Positions 12,788 through 27,505 are shown, counted from the stretch's first letter. The stretch: DNA of 64,000 bases from Pseudeuparius sepicola (GCA_963920635.1 OY987299.1:20972901-21036900), one strand, 5' to 3'. Program-made: numbers and translations. The notes: generated by a model not told the origin, from the sequence alone.

Positions 12788-15586
12788 GGGGAGACCGGGG
12801 AGGGTTGGGACACTTTTTTTCAAAAAACTAGATTTCAGATATGGTTTCACTTTCGATAACTTTTATAATCTCCATAGGTCAGGAATTCATTAAGTTCCAC
12901 ACGGAATAAGAAAATCTGGATAGACGTGTCTAAATTGCAATTATTTTTTAATTTTAATTAAAGCATGCATTTGTCCAGAGTCTCCCACCCATGGGGAGAC
13001 TTTGGATAAATAATGGGGTGACTTAGGACAGGAAGGGTAGACTTCGTACAATGCCAAATGGGCAATAAATAAACAATATTCTTAACATTGTTTTATGAAA
13101 GACAATATTCTGTCAAATCTACATTAAAATAAGTCATGTTTTGAAATCGTGGACGAGTGTCTGTGATTGGTACTGGTAATTTTACAACTACATCAGAAAA
13201 AGCTACAAATGCTCCGTCTTCCTCTCTCTCGATAAATCTATTTGATTGCACTTGCCTTTTAAAAAATTTGACAATGTAACCATCTAACAGAGTTTCGTCT
13301 ATTCTTGCTGCATAGTTCCTGACATTATTTGCCGTCTTTCCATAAACTCTTGTAACAATAAATGTGCCTATTTTCAATTTCTTTAGGCAGTCTTCCTCTT
13401 CTTCGGAGCTAGGTTCCTCCCAAAATTCACCTCCAGATGATTCAGCTTCTGAAATTTCAACATCGGGCTCACTTTCAGAAGATGATGAATTGTTGAGAAC
13501 CTCCCTTTTGACCTTTTTTAAATTTTCTTTTCCTGTTTCAGAATTCTTACATTTTCGCTTCTGTTTTCTAGCTGCGATTTCGTCTTTTTCGGGGGTATCG
13601 GTTGCTATCATGCAACGTCCAGGTTTTCTACCTCCTTTTCTAACTACCTTTCTGGGACCTGCTTTGGGGAAGGGCAGAATTACTTCAGGTGATTTAAAAG
13701 AACACCCTGGTCTAGCTTCATCTTGAATGACGGATGTATTTTGACATTTTGGGTTAAGAACTGCAATACTACCTTGAAAATTCCTATCGTTATCAACCTC
13801 TTTGTCGGTATTTTCTGCAGAAAATACTGGTGCGGGTTCCGGCCTATCCGTTACATATGCCCCTAAAAATTCGTGGTCTTGAAAAATATCTCTGTCAAAG
13901 GGAAATATTCCGGTACAACGAAAGCCATTTTTTACATTTGTTGGGTTAGCTGCTTTGTCCCAAGCATCAAGGCAGATTGCTGGCATATCATAGATTGTAA
14001 GTGTTTGGCCTGGATGAGCTGTCATCCATGAATCTGCAGAGTTCCCAACATAAGTTTTAAACGGACCAAAAACCGATCGGTCGAGAGGTTGTAGTTTATT
14101 GGAAGTATGAGGCGGCATCGTTAGCACAGAAATACCATTTTCCTTGCAAAAGTCAAGTCCTTCAATTGATAAATGTGACTCGTGATTGTCCATTATGAGC
14201 AATATCTTCTTGTCTTTTGAACACCTTGTGTGTTTTACTACGTGTTGCAGTACTTTAATGAAATTTTCCGATGTCATCCATCCCGAAGGATGGACGAGCC
14301 CTAAAGGACCTTGGACAAAAACACTACCTAACATTTTCTTCTCATCAAACCTTTTGCGAGGAAATACCCAGACGGGAGGCAATGCGCGTCCATCCGCGCA
14401 GATAATGCCAACATGTGTAATAAGCTGTCCTCTATCTGCTGACACTTTTTGGCCAACTTGATGTTGTCCCTTTTTAGCAACCACTTTGGGTAGTTTTGGA
14501 GTTGTGGTTACTCCAGACTAAAATAATGAAAAAGATGCACCATAGTGACAAAACTTGCTTTATCTAAAACTTACCTCATCTAAGTTATATATATCATTCA
14601 TTTGAAAGCCATATCGATTTATCAACTCTTCCAATTTGTCTTGAAATTTTTTTAGATTATTTCTGTTGAAACTTGTCATTCTTCCGAGAGATGTAGCTTC
14701 CGGCTTACGCAGAGACAAATTTTGGTTTCTATGCATAAAACCAGTAAACCAATCTTTTGACGCAGCCTTGGTGTTGTGCCAATATTCCGGTACAGTTATT
14801 CCATTTTTTGTCGCAAACTCGTATGCAATTTTTCGTGTTGCAATTGGTGTCAATCCATGAAATATATTACTTGCCCTCAAAAGGTAGGCTGCCAATTCTG
14901 ATTCCATGACCTTTGACAATATCTGACTCTTGCAGAAGTTCGAAGTGTACACCACATTATCAATGCCTTCCCTTTGTGCCTTTTTTAGATAAGCAGATAA
15001 AGTTGACTTAGTTACTCCATTTAATTCCGCAGCTTTTCTAAGTGAGTTACCTTGTAACACCTGCTCAACGGCCCTTCTCATGGCAATAGGGCAAACATTG
15101 CGTCCTGTTTTCTTTTTATAATACCTCGGCATTTTTCTTAAAATAAAAGAGAGAATAATTATTGTAGTGGGGAGAGTTTGGACGCAATGGGGAGACTTCG
15201 GCCACAGTGTCCGAAGTCTCCCTAGGTGTAATTTTATTTCAAAATGGCTACCACAAAACTACGGGCTTGAGGATCAGTGAAATGATTTCAAAAACGTTTA
15301 ATTAGAAAGCAGTATTTAAAGTTAGCAACATAGTTTTCTTATTGAAGCTTTCAATACTAAGCTACACTTACCATAAGTTTGAAAAAATATTACATCTAGC
15401 CGTAGAAAAAGCCAGAAATTGAAATATTTCTCTAAAAAACACGAGCACGACCGTCTATCACAACGAACTAGCAAGTGCTATTTAGTCCATTATTTTTCAC
15501 ACAATCTGGCCAACTAAATCTAATCACAGCGGGAAATTTAAAGCTGTACATTGTCTCCCCGTGTCCAATGTCTCCCCGGTCTCCCC
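12788..15586 (-). mobile_element. Pogo-like DNA transposon, apparently complete
   Basis: The 2.8-kb element has inverted ends GGGGAGACCGGGGAG and is flanked by TA on both sides (12786-12787 and 15587-15588). It carries one uninterrupted two-exon transposase gene. Near both ends, hairpins built from GGGGAGACTTYGG words lie at 12973-13007 and 15189-15222, with further single copies, likely transposase-binding repeats. It is the most intact mobile element in the window. Confidence 0.85.
13093..15132 (-). CDS. Pogo/CENP-B-type DDE transposase, two exons (15132-14575 and 14517-13093)
   Basis: The joined product is 660 residues. Residues about 20-52 form a psq-type helix-turn-helix (NSLRKAAELNGVTKSTLSAY), followed by a CENP-B-type DNA-binding region (ending ASKDWFTGFMHRN). 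The DDE_1 catalytic domain follows, with acidic residues D185 (NLDE), D296 (LLIMDNHESH) and D332 (LQPLDRSVFG), a DD35D layout. The 57-nt intron has consensus borders GAG|GTAAGT and ttttag|TCT and joins NLDE to SGVTTTPK in frame. The tail has a lysine-rich, possibly nuclear-localising region (KQKRKCKNS), an acidic serine stretch and a small C-terminal domain. No stop or frameshift was found. It is the gene of the transposon, not a host gene; whether it is still active cannot be judged from sequence alone. Confidence 0.9.
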
Positions 15587-16307
15587 TATGTTTTTTTTTT
15601 CTGGGGGGGGGGTAAAGCGAAAAACAATATATTTTTGCTGGAACGTCTTCGAATATTCCACGGCTTCTACAACTTTCATGACGTCACGCAGTGGTCGCGT
15701 ATTTGTGAAGGGCTGGTCAAGCGAATTGAACGCCACCGCCACACACCACATTCTTTTTTTTAGTTTTATTTTTTATTATCATGGTCCTCTGGGGGGGTAA
15801 TTGCGCCCGCCTTAAATCGTATCAAAAAACTGGAAACCTTGAATGTGCCAACAATATCTTTTTAAAATCATGAAACAGAACAAGTTGCCTTTGTTAATGT
15901 ATCTGTTAGGTACAAAAGTGCCTATTTTGTTCATTTTCGTAATAATGGTCGGATTAATGTTGGAATCTGTTCAGAATAACGTCTCCAGCAACATATTATG
16001 TGAATGCATAATAAATCCATGTACCGCTAAAAAAATTATTAACAAATCTAAGAACAAATAGCCGCTTTTGAATTATTTTCCGCTTGCATTTTCTTAAATA
16101 ATTCAACATGATGACTTATTAAGGTAAAAATGTTAGGATAGCAATTTGTTCGTAATGAAAATAACTACAAAATGGCACTGGTTTGATTGTTATAAATGCA
16201 GCAATTAACTTTAGTTTTTACATAAAAATTACCTAATAGTTATTTTTAAGTTGCTGCGAACATTTAAATAATTAGTCAAATTAAACGAAAATCATGCGAT
16301 ATAGGTA

Positions 16308-17755
16308 TACAGGGTGTCCCGATATTAGCCTGCCATAATTTACCAGCCTGTTCTACGACCTAAAAAATGAAAAAAGTTCCTATAAACATGACCTCAAAAA
16401 TACCCCCTAATAATGGGGCTATAGCCCCCGAAAGGGGCAGTTTCACAAACGGGATTCTAGAAATATTTCCAGAACGAACAAAGATAAAATTCTGAAATTT
16501 GGTATGTGATGTACATGTGAAATTTGGCATTTACCGAGGTAGCCATAGTTAGACATTCTTAATCATAGGCGTCCCAAATGGGGGGGTTCAGGAGCTAAAA
16601 TTACCCCAAAATTTTTTTGTATACTTTTTTCCAGATTTCTTGCAAAATTATGAATGTTGAAGGTATTTTACGAAGAAAAGGTGCTCTTGTTGAACTTTGA
16701 TAGCATGCATCGTTTTTGAGTAAACTCGTTTTGAAAATTTTTTGCAGAGTGCCATGAAAATGTCTATTAAAAATTAGGCTGCCATAATTTACACCACGTT
16801 TTTGATAAAAAAAATTAAAAAAAGTTCCTATAAACATGGCTTCAAAAAAGTCCCCTAAGGGGGCTATAGCCCCCGAAATGGACACTTTGGCAAACGGTTT
16901 TTTCTAAATATTTCCAGAAAGAACAAAGATAAAATTATGAAATTTGGTGTGTGATATACCTGCGAGATTTGACGTTTACCGAGGTAGAGATAGTTTGACA
17001 TTCCTTATCATAGGCGTCCCAAATAAGGGGGGTCAAGGGGTTAAAAATATCCCAATTTTATTTTGTGCGCTTTTTTCATAATTTATTCTCCCAGGTATGT
17101 CACATACCAAATTTCAGAATTTTATCTTTGCTCGTTCTGGAAATATTTAGAAAAAAAAACCGTTTGCCAAAGTGTCCATTTCGGGAGCTATAGCCCTCTT
17201 AGGGGGCATTTTTGAGGCCATATTAATAGGAACTTTTTCATTTTTTGGGTCGCAGAACACGCTGGCAAACTATGGCAGGCTAATTTCTAATAGGCATTTT
17301 CATGGCCCTCTGCAAAAAAAATTCAATACGATTTTACTCGAAAACGGTGCACGCTATCAAAGTTCAACAAGAGCACAATTTTTTCGTAGAATATCCTGAA
17401 ATTTTATAATTTTGCAATAAATTTGGGAGAAAAGCACACACAAAAAATTTAGGGTATTTTTAACCCCTTAACCCCCCCATTTAGGACGCCTATGATTAAG
17501 AATGTCCAAGTATCGCTACATCGGCAAATGTCAAATCTCACAGGTACATCAAATACCAAATTTCAGAATTCTATCTCTGTTCGTTCTGGAAATATTTAGA
17601 AAAAACTGTTTGTGAAACTGCCCCTGTCGGGGGCTATAGCCTATAGCCCCATTAGGGGACATTTTTGAGGCCATGTTTATAGGAATTTTTTTCATTTTTT
17701 TAGGTCGTAGAACATGCTGGTAAATTATGGCAGGCTAATTTCGGGACACCCTGTA
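16308..17755. mobile_element. Long palindromic foldback element, TACAGGGTGTCCC ends
   Basis: Near-symmetric arms meet at about 17030. Ends TACAGGGTGTCCCGA and its complement are flanked by TA. Each arm contains the sequence CCAGAACGAACAAAGAT twice, so there is an internal tandem as well as the inverted symmetry. Open frames in opposite arms are mirror images and not a gene. Confidence 0.8.
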
Positions 17756-20323
17756 TAGGTACCTTAAACTATTTATAATAGGTAGGTACCGGGGACTTCA
17801 ATATTAGATACAAATATGATATTTTTTGTTAACCGAGGTCCTATACAGGTATATTACATATCTCAGAGTCTAAGCGTGGAAAATTATATTTTTTTTTAAT
17901 TATGTGTTTTATTCTGAGCTACTAGAAAAATCATTATTGGAAAAATAAACAAATCTCATCTGATATGGTAATTTCCGGGACTTATTGTAAATAGTTTGAA
18001 AACATATTGCATAAAAAGTTTCGTTTGATTTCATATTTCAATTTTCACAGTAACTCATAGATATAACTCTTAATTTTCTTGTAAAAACGGTAGTTTTTTT
18101 CAATTTTGCATTTAATTATATTTATAATAATAGGACATATTTTGTAGATATTTTATTATAGGAAAGCATCCTAATAGAGTTATTTAAGAAAATGTAGCGA
18201 AAAATATTTTTAAAACAGCTATATTTATATTAAATTTACTACGATTATCTCGTGGCAACTCCGTCGAATTCAAAATGAATCCGAGTGAGTGAAGTCGATT
18301 TTTTTATAATTCTCGTTTAATCGTCAGAATTGAATCAAATAGTTTTCCAATCCTCTCTAGGAACATTATTTTGTTATTGTTATTCTACTGTAGGTTGGTG
18401 CAATGTGCATCTTTCTGTCTAACTTCTATTTGGCATATTGAGTAAATTTAACCTCACATATACTGTGTATTTTCAGGGTACTGGGTAGGAAACTGGTTTG
18501 TGCAGCACTATCACCACCCCAGATTTTTGAGGTTAGGTCTGGGCAACAAAATAGTAGTGAAGTCAGCGGGTTTACCTAGTTACATTTCAAGTCAAACCTG
18601 TTGTTTATGTCGCATCTATCTGGTCACATATAAAACTGCATGCAGGTGGATAATAGAAGTTTACTCGAACTACTATTTGAGCTGATGTGCTTTAAGAAAG
18701 GAGTTAGTAAACATAACAACATAGGATAAGACCCTTCTCGCTCCCGAGCACCGGAGGAGCTACACACAAACCCCGAAATGGTGCCTCGGATGATAGTAGG
18801 AGAACCCATTACATAAAAGGTTGTCAGTGTCAAAATAAGTAAATAATAAGATTTGGAATTAGAAGGAGGACTAGTTTAGGCTGATTGGGCGTATTGAAAT
18901 TGTATATAATTTTAGTTATAACTGAATTGATGGGACTTTAAATGTCATATAGTAATGACAAGAGACCTACTTTTGGGATTTTGATTCTTGCATATGTAGA
19001 CGATAGGTGTAATAATTAGAAAATTGGAAAATTAGAAAGTTATAAAAGAAAAATAACATTGGAAAATTAGGATATTATAAAATAAAAATTTATAAGGTTA
19101 GAAAAATAACATAATCATATTTAAGGTTATCAATGAAATTCCTAAGACCATTACAATTCCATTGAAGGTTTTTGAACTGTGAATATCTGATTATTGATGT
19201 TTTGACTTGTAAGTTTGGTAGTTCGAGGAGGCATGGATTAACAAACGCCGACACTGGGTCAATGGTGAAAACCTAGCCCAAAAAAGGAAAGGAAAAGGAA
19301 AGAAGAAGAAGAATAGAAGTTTACTAGTTTCCCCTAACATATTTTATTTTTGTCGCTTCCTCTTCGTATTTAAATAAAAAATAACCCAACATTTTAAGGT
19401 ATTGCTCATTCTGCTCTCTCAATCTAAGCCACAGGCCACAGTGATGTGCTGAAAGCCCACTGTAGCTATGTTCACACAACCTTTCTAGTTATCATTTATT
19501 GTGAATCGATTTTTTTAGAAATCTAACCTAAAATTTGGACCTTCAACTTAAAATTCGAACATTGAAGTCTTTTTTATTATTATCTAAATTGAAAACTAAA
19601 AGTAACCTCATTTATCTAAAATACCTGCTTAATGAAATTAATAATAAGCTGAGTTAATGGATCCCTTTGTTACTGTATCAAGTCACTAATGAATAATGAA
19701 CCTATATGACTGTAGCTTAACCGTTGCAATCATCAAATTGGTTTTTAACCTTTAATGGTACTAGCCCATTGTTAAGAAAACTCAGAACTTTGATTTAAAA
19801 ATAACAGCTAATTTTGTGTTAGATCTCGGCAACAAACCAGTAGTGAAGTTAGCGGGTTTAGTTACATTTTATCGATCGAGCGGATTATATGCACTCGAAA
19901 TAGCGGATCGACTTGAAATTTTAGATATAATTGAATTTCTATCTATAGGGTATACGGCGTCTATTTTCAATCTGCTCCAGTGAATTCAAACCTCTCTCAA
20001 TCGGATCGAACGCGTCGAGATAAAACGTAGTCATTATTAATAATTTTTTAGCGGTGCACAGGTTTAGTACCTACGCATTCACACGTTTTTCTACAGATTA
20101 TTCTGAACAAATTCCAACATTAATCCGACTGGACTAATTGCCCTTATAATAATAACTTCTTAAGCATTAATCTTCTTCATACGGAATTTCAAGTCATTCA
20201 TGAAAATTAACAAACACCGCTAGAGTTTTGGATTGGCAATAGCTGTGAAGAAAAATAATATATTCAGTCCTTATATTTATAAAGCAAGATCGATAAAACA
20301 GGTTATATAATTATGTTACATAC

Positions 20324-20506
20324 CTGGTTGTTGGGGAAGGTGCCATCCTTGTCGATGGCGTTGACTTGAGTAACCTTCGTACCAATAGGTTCACCTTCAA
20401 GCACCGTTTCTTGTTCTCTTTCGGTGAACAGTGGTATCTCATCGTTGACATCTTCTAACTGGATGTAAACGGTCGCTTCAGAGGCCAGTTGTTGAGCACC
20501 GTTATT
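20324..20506 (-). CDS. CadN: Cadherin-N constitutive exon, last one in the window
   Basis: This 61-codon exon reads NNGAQQLASEATVYIQ at the start and ends DKDGTFPNNQ. It holds a DVNDEIP linker followed by the start of the next repeat. The acceptor is cgttttag|AAT, after the 80-nt intron at 20507-20586, and the donor CAG|GTATGT lies below 20324. Both ends are phase 0. The next CadN exon, expected to continue VYYYIVD-like sequence, was not found in the remaining 20.3 kb, so the gene continues beyond the left edge of the window. Confidence 0.92.
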
Positions 20507-20586
20507 CTAAAACGCAAACAACGTGAATTAGATACATACCCGCCTTCTGAAAGACAACCAGGAAGATATGCCTTTCGATAGCTTAC

Positions 20587-20776
20587 CTCCACACGTATGG
20601 TCAAGTTGTACTCTTTTATGGTTTCATAATCCAATGGATGGTTGACTTTAATGTCTGCCCAAGTGAAACCATTATCAGGCCGTTGTTGAAGGTAAAATGT
20701 GTGGAACTTGTTGGTTTGGGCTGTAGACCCGGGCATCAACCGGTAGAACACTGTTGGGTTGTTCTCTATTCCGGAG
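20587..20776 (-). CDS. CadN: Cadherin-N constitutive exon after the alternative pair
   Basis: The first base C completes a serine codon begun by either alternative exon; 63 codons follow, reading SGIENNPTVFYRLMPGS and later HPLDYETIKEYNLTIRVE. HPLDYE is the LDxE calcium motif of this repeat. The acceptor is tctccatctag|C and the donor GAG|GTAAGC, giving 190 nt that end in phase 0. The exon is near-identical to insect CadN as remembered, including the YLQQRPDNG and DIKVNHPLDYE segments. An 80-nt intron leads to the next exon. Base composition is ordinary, unlike the GC-rich alternative exons. Confidence 0.93.
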
Positions 20777-21798
20777 CTAGATGGAGAGAAATAAAATTCA
20801 ACTTTCTGGTGTCACTTTAGTAGGCACGGCACAAAAATGCCCAATAAAGTCTGTCCTACTGACGCCCAAAAAGCAAAATGTGCGTCTAAAAAAACTGATG
20901 GCCCACAAAAATATAATCAGCCACATGCAAAAAACCGTTTCTAGATGGAGGCTTCAGCAAAAACTCTTAAAAATCAACTGAAGCCTCAAAAAGATCCATG
21001 CGCCATTGAAAAAAAAAACTAGATAGACACTGGCATCCACTATGTAGAATTCGACGATCACAAAAATATTCTATCGGCGAACATGCAAAAATCGTTATAG
21101 GGATGCTGCAGTGTCCTTTAATCTGGTTTGTTCCAAAAATGTAGAAATCTGCAATGGTCCAACAGATCAAGTATTGATTTTCTTAGGGGAAACCACTGGC
21201 GCCATCTGCGGCGGAGTGGGGGAAGTTTGGAAGAAAATCGATTAGAAAATGCAGTCTCCGATATGCAACGTTTTGTTTGCAAGAAACTGGGAAAAACTAG
21301 ATACAAGAAAATAGCATAGTTTTGCTCATTAAAATATTCTTCTTAAACAAATTGTTCGGAAAAGTACAGGCCTTTTAATGGCCTGGTGCATAGACAAAGC
21401 TACACCTAGATTGTCAGAGCCACCAAATATTTTACATAAAATTGTATGTAAAAATTAATAACTAAATTAAAATAACTATACATCAACTTAGTATCAAGTT
21501 CCAAAAATGAAAGACATTACAATTGAACTGTTTGAATTTTTTCCGCTTCAAAGCTGAGGTTTGAAAGTTGGTGTGCCAGGATTTTTTGTGGACGGCTTCA
21601 ACAATACCACTGACTATCTATAGTCTCCTTCATCTATGCCTGGTCGCATAGTTGTCTCAATGTTTTTATACATTATTCATAAATATATTGATGGTATAGA
21701 AAATGTCGCTGATGGCACCAGTGATTTATTAAATAAGTACGATATTTCACCAAGATTTTTTTATATTTTAAAATGTTCATAAATACATTGTGGCTTAT

Positions 21799-22645
21799 AT
21801 ACAGGGTTATTCAAAAACAAATGCCACCCGTAGCACAGCGGTATAAGTGGTTCACTTAAAATATGTCGGCTATATTTTTTGACAGAAAGTTGCTGTCCAT
21901 GGCCACTTACGATCTATGGCTAAAACAAAAACAAAAACTTTTTTATTTGTAGAGGCGCACAAAAATGTTTAAGATAAAAATTGTTTGCAATAACTGTTAG
22001 AATTAAATCAGTTTTGAAATATTCGATATGACTAAATTTGGGCTCCCTTGGTATCAAAAATTAAATTATCGGAAAAAAATTAATGACTCATTTTTTCTAA
22101 AGTGAAATACCCCATTTACTTTGATGTGCCACACTTGCCAGTTTGTTCTGTATTAACAATAAGAAATTGAGAAAAATTATTGGTAAAATTTGTGATCTAG
22201 TTACCTATGAAAATAAATAATCGAATATGAGGTTAAAATTTGTAAATAAAGTGGTTTGCATGCACTCAATCAAATGTCGAATAGCTATTCCAGAATTATT
22301 ATTTTAAATAATAAAAAATACGAAACTAGTAGACATTCCTTTGTTCTTTAAACTAATTAACACTTAGCAACTACCTAATGCCCTAGCAAATAACTATCTT
22401 AAAAATGAAAATAATCCATAAAACAAAACTAATGTCACACATAAATTCTGTTAGTTCTTGCAAACAATTTTCATGATAAACTTTTTTCCATATTATGACA
22501 AAAAATAAAAAGTTAATTTTTTAGATCTTGGGTCAGTTTTCGTAGGGGGGCATGAAAGGGCTATCGATCACACTCGCCACGGATTTTTTCTGTCAAAAAA
22601 CAGCTGAAATATTTTGAGTCAGCCACTTATATAAGCCATCCTGCA
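21799..22645. mobile_element. Foldback element with imperfect arms
   Basis: The left side has ATACAGGGTTATTC and ATAAGTGGTTCACTTAAAAT; the right side carries diverged complements (ATAAGTGGCTGACTCAAAAT) with GGATGGCTTATA at the end. Both arms include TTTTTTGACAG. The centre is non-coding. Confidence 0.55.
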
Positions 22646-23190
22646 TATTGTTAATACACTAGATGTGTCCTTATATATTCTGTAACGTGGTGAAAGCTCG
22701 TTCTTACAAAATTACATGTTCTCTAAAACTAAAAATTGATGTATTAGATATCTAGATATTATTGGTAATCATGGAATCGCCGAATGCTGTTGAGGTGTGC
22801 TTCTTGTCCCTAGGCCCCTGAAGCTTTTGGTGTGTTATTGCGTGTAGTGCAGTCGTCAACAACATTCAGCAACCGAGGAAAGGTAAACCAAGGAAACAGA
22901 TTAAGGTCTAAGATTGGGAAGCTGACTACACACCCAGAGCTACGAAACTATCATAAGGCTGGAGATGGTCGTACATAGAATTGTAATTTAGTTCCTGATT
23001 TGCCCAGACGCCTAAGTATTTATATGATAGTTCATTACTTAATAGTCCGGGAAAGATAGACATAAAAAGACGGAATAAGCGAACTTTTTCGCTCTCAGAT
23101 TTTCTTATAGAAAAGTGTAGGTTTTGAGGTCAGAAAACATATGTAACACACGCTACCACCAGCAACATACAGCGTTTTGAGATATAGACA

Positions 23191-25162
<1,972 letters not shown>

Positions 25163-27192
25163 ATATATATATATATATAAAAAAAGAAAAAGTTCGCTCA
25201 TTTTTTCCCTATTTTCCTAGAGTATAAACTATTCTTTGATACCTACGTGTAATTAAGACGGGAATAGTATATTTTTAAACAAAGCTGTTGAAACATGTTC
25301 GATCGCCTAAAGCATTTGTTTCTTTTTTTGTTCCTAGTGACTTTGAATGAAAAAGTTAAGGCAGTCTGGGCAAGGTTCTCTGATCTATATGCTGACAGTG
25401 GTACTCGTGCAGGTACCCAGTACAATTTAATACCTTTTAAATATGATAAGCGTGCAAAACGTATTGACCCCCTTGGTGCCTCGTGCTGCACACAGGGGTA
25501 CACTGATTTTGTACTGCCACATGTCAATATTTCATTACAACAGACGGGTCCTTCTTTAAGTAGACTTTTAAACGAATCTAAAAGGCAGGTTGCTTAAATT
25601 TGGCGTGTTAACTGTTAACTTGTGAATAAGAGTGTACAACAACTATTTTTTTTCTAATTGTAATGCTTGGAAGTTCTTATTTGATACCTGACCTGTTGTA
25701 ATAAATATTGCTAAACTGTGGTGCCTCCTGCTGCGAGGCAGTGTCGGCGACAGGCGGGTCCTTGAGTGGAAGACGGTGGGGCCCTTGAGTATTTTGGGGG
25801 ACAAAGTTCTAGGGGAGACGCCATCAAAACTTCCGGGTTGTTATTTCACGGGGCGTGCACTTAACTGGAGGGAACGAAGACCGTTAAGTTGGGGAGATAA
25901 TGCCCTTCGAGACGTTTCGATCGAACATTGCGCTGTTTTCTTTGGAAAAATCTGCGAAACTCCATTATTGATGGTATATTAAAATCTACGTTAATCGCGC
26001 ATACCGCAGTTTCCTTAGCTTTTACCAGATGAACGAGGCCAGAACGAAATCCAGAAATAGCGGCTTATGTTGGAACGATAATGTTCTAGAGGTAAAAGAA
26101 AATGGATTATAGGAGCAACAAAAACAAAATTTTTGCCAAAGTCGCTTGGCCTCATCTAATTTTGTAACAGCATCGACAGAGGTTGTTCCTCTTCCCTTAT
26201 TATTTTTACCCAAGTTTGTACCGTTGGGCGTTCTCAAAATACCTGTGAAATTTGAATTGAATTCGACTGGAGGATACAGAGCAAGATTGAAATAAAAAGT
26301 ACAGGATCACATTAAATTTAGATAAGCAGCAACTTTTTTATTGTTCATGTCAGGTCACAAAAGTTGTGATTAAGTTCTAATCATACATATTTATGATATT
26401 TTGCGGTGATTTTAAAAAACAATTTTTATATATTTTATATGGAATCTTATTATTGGGTTATACAAAAATATCAGTTGTCATATCTGACTTCCTGTTTCAC
26501 CGTAAGTGGGGGTAACTTTCTCGATTTTTTCAACAGAATCCTGTATATTTCGATTGATTTGAACTCGCTGCGTTCTCCTGATTACAAATATACAGTGTGT
26601 CCATGGATCGAATTGGCAAGAGGTGAAAAAAATATATATTATTGTTTTTTGACAAAAAGTCATTCTCTATAAAAAAAATTCTGCGTGTCGAAAAAAGAAG
26701 ATTACATAAATGTATACCTAAAAATCTAAGATCAGATACACAAAACATCAATAAGTTAAAAAAAACATGAAAATTTGCCTAAATTGAAGTACCATTATTA
26801 ATTATTTTAGACAAAATACTTTTAAAAGAAAATGCTTTTTATAATCTAAAACAAAACCTAAATGCAAAATTCGAAATATTAACTTTGAATTTTGTTTTTA
26901 TTTTTAAAGCTTTATTTCTGAAAATGGATGAAGAAATGTGAGTAGGTTGGAGGACCATACGTAAAATATTTTTTCCACAATTGCACAAATTGTTATCTTT
27001 TAATTGTTTGTATATCAACAAGACTGATTTGTAGTTTGCATTTGGGTGGTGGAGTAGGGTGGTCCAAACTTTATTAGCAATACAAAAAAATCAAATTTGC
27101 CACGAAACCATGACACATACAAAAAATTACCAAGAGGGCATTTTTGTTTAAAATTAAAATTTACACAAGAAATTTAATACATTTTATTGCTA

Positions 27193-27505
27193 TACAAGGT
27201 GGTTCATTTTTTTCTAAAAACAATTATACTAATTACCTACTTCTACGCCACTGGTTGTTCAAGGAGTTTGATATTAACAGGTTTTATGCTAACCCATGCC
27301 GTTATAACGTGTACTAAATATGACTTAAATATCTCAACTAGTTTGGTAAATATTCAATAAAGACCACATGTTTCTTAAAATTTTAACACCCTGTAACTTT
27401 TTAATTAGGCCTTAAAATGATATAGTTTATAAAGGAAAGTGCGGTTATTTTTTGGTTTTCTATCACCTGTTGAAGTTTCGCAGAATAAAACTGAATCACC
27501 CTGTA
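27193..27505. mobile_element. Short TIR element, TACAAGGTGGTTCA ends
   Basis: TACAAGGTGGTTCATTTT at the left is a near-complement of the right end (TGAATCACCCTGTA). The interior is non-coding. It abuts the next foldback element, sharing TA. Confidence 0.6.

Larger units (their letters stand above)
12775..15802. mobile_element. Small unidentified insertion (about 230 bp) that hosts the pogo-like element
   Basis: GCGCC occurs on both sides (12770-12774 and 15803-15807), consistent with a target duplication in the Harbinger end. Removing the pogo-like element leaves AGCGGCGTAGATA plus 15589-15802, a non-coding sequence with T-runs and G-runs. The family is not recognised. Confidence 0.5.
11512..15812 (-). 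mobile_element. PIF/Harbinger-like element copy 2, inverted and multiply interrupted
   Basis: It begins GGGCGGGCGCATACATCC at 11512 and ends GCGCCCGCCT at 15812, flanked by TAA on both sides (11509-11511 and 15813-15815). It is the same element as copy 1 in opposite orientation, 20 bp away. It is split by an insertion at 11741-12313 and another at 12775-15802, leaving about 0.7 kb of its own sequence. Confidence 0.7.
1..20323 (-). other. CadN: CadN intron, downstream end open (at least 20.3 kb)
   Basis: This is intronic on the minus strand. Its mobile elements are annotated separately: 1-656, 2298-2916, 3711-5760, 6454-7162, 10831-15812 and 16308-17755. Between them are stretches where I see no gene: 657-2297 (with a GC-rich island near 1720-1985), 2917-3710, 5761-6453, 7163-10830 (moderately GC-rich at about 8880-9180 and 9480-9600), 15813-16307 and 17756-20323. 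A purine-rich AAAGG/AAGAAG tail at about 19275-19315 could be the 3' end of a non-LTR retroelement. A roughly 50-bp direct repeat occurs at 18534 and 19822. Confidence 0.7.

Noticed and set aside
13364..14461. Plus-strand frames of 120 and 91 residues
   Set aside because: They are antisense shadows of the pogo-like transposase exon.
16601..17399. Two related frames starting MSISGAIA on opposite strands
   Set aside because: They are mirror copies in the two arms of the palindrome at 16308-17755; relatedness comes from the inverted repeat, not from a gene family.
18534..19869. A 50-bp direct repeat considered as LTRs of a 1.3-kb retroelement
   Set aside because: The copies are diverged, have no TG...CA ends and enclose no retroelement genes; probably an old local duplication.
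25295..25597. 100-residue frame with a hydrophobic start
   Set aside because: No recognisable domain; composition is not clearly coding and the opposite strand is also open. Could be repeat debris.
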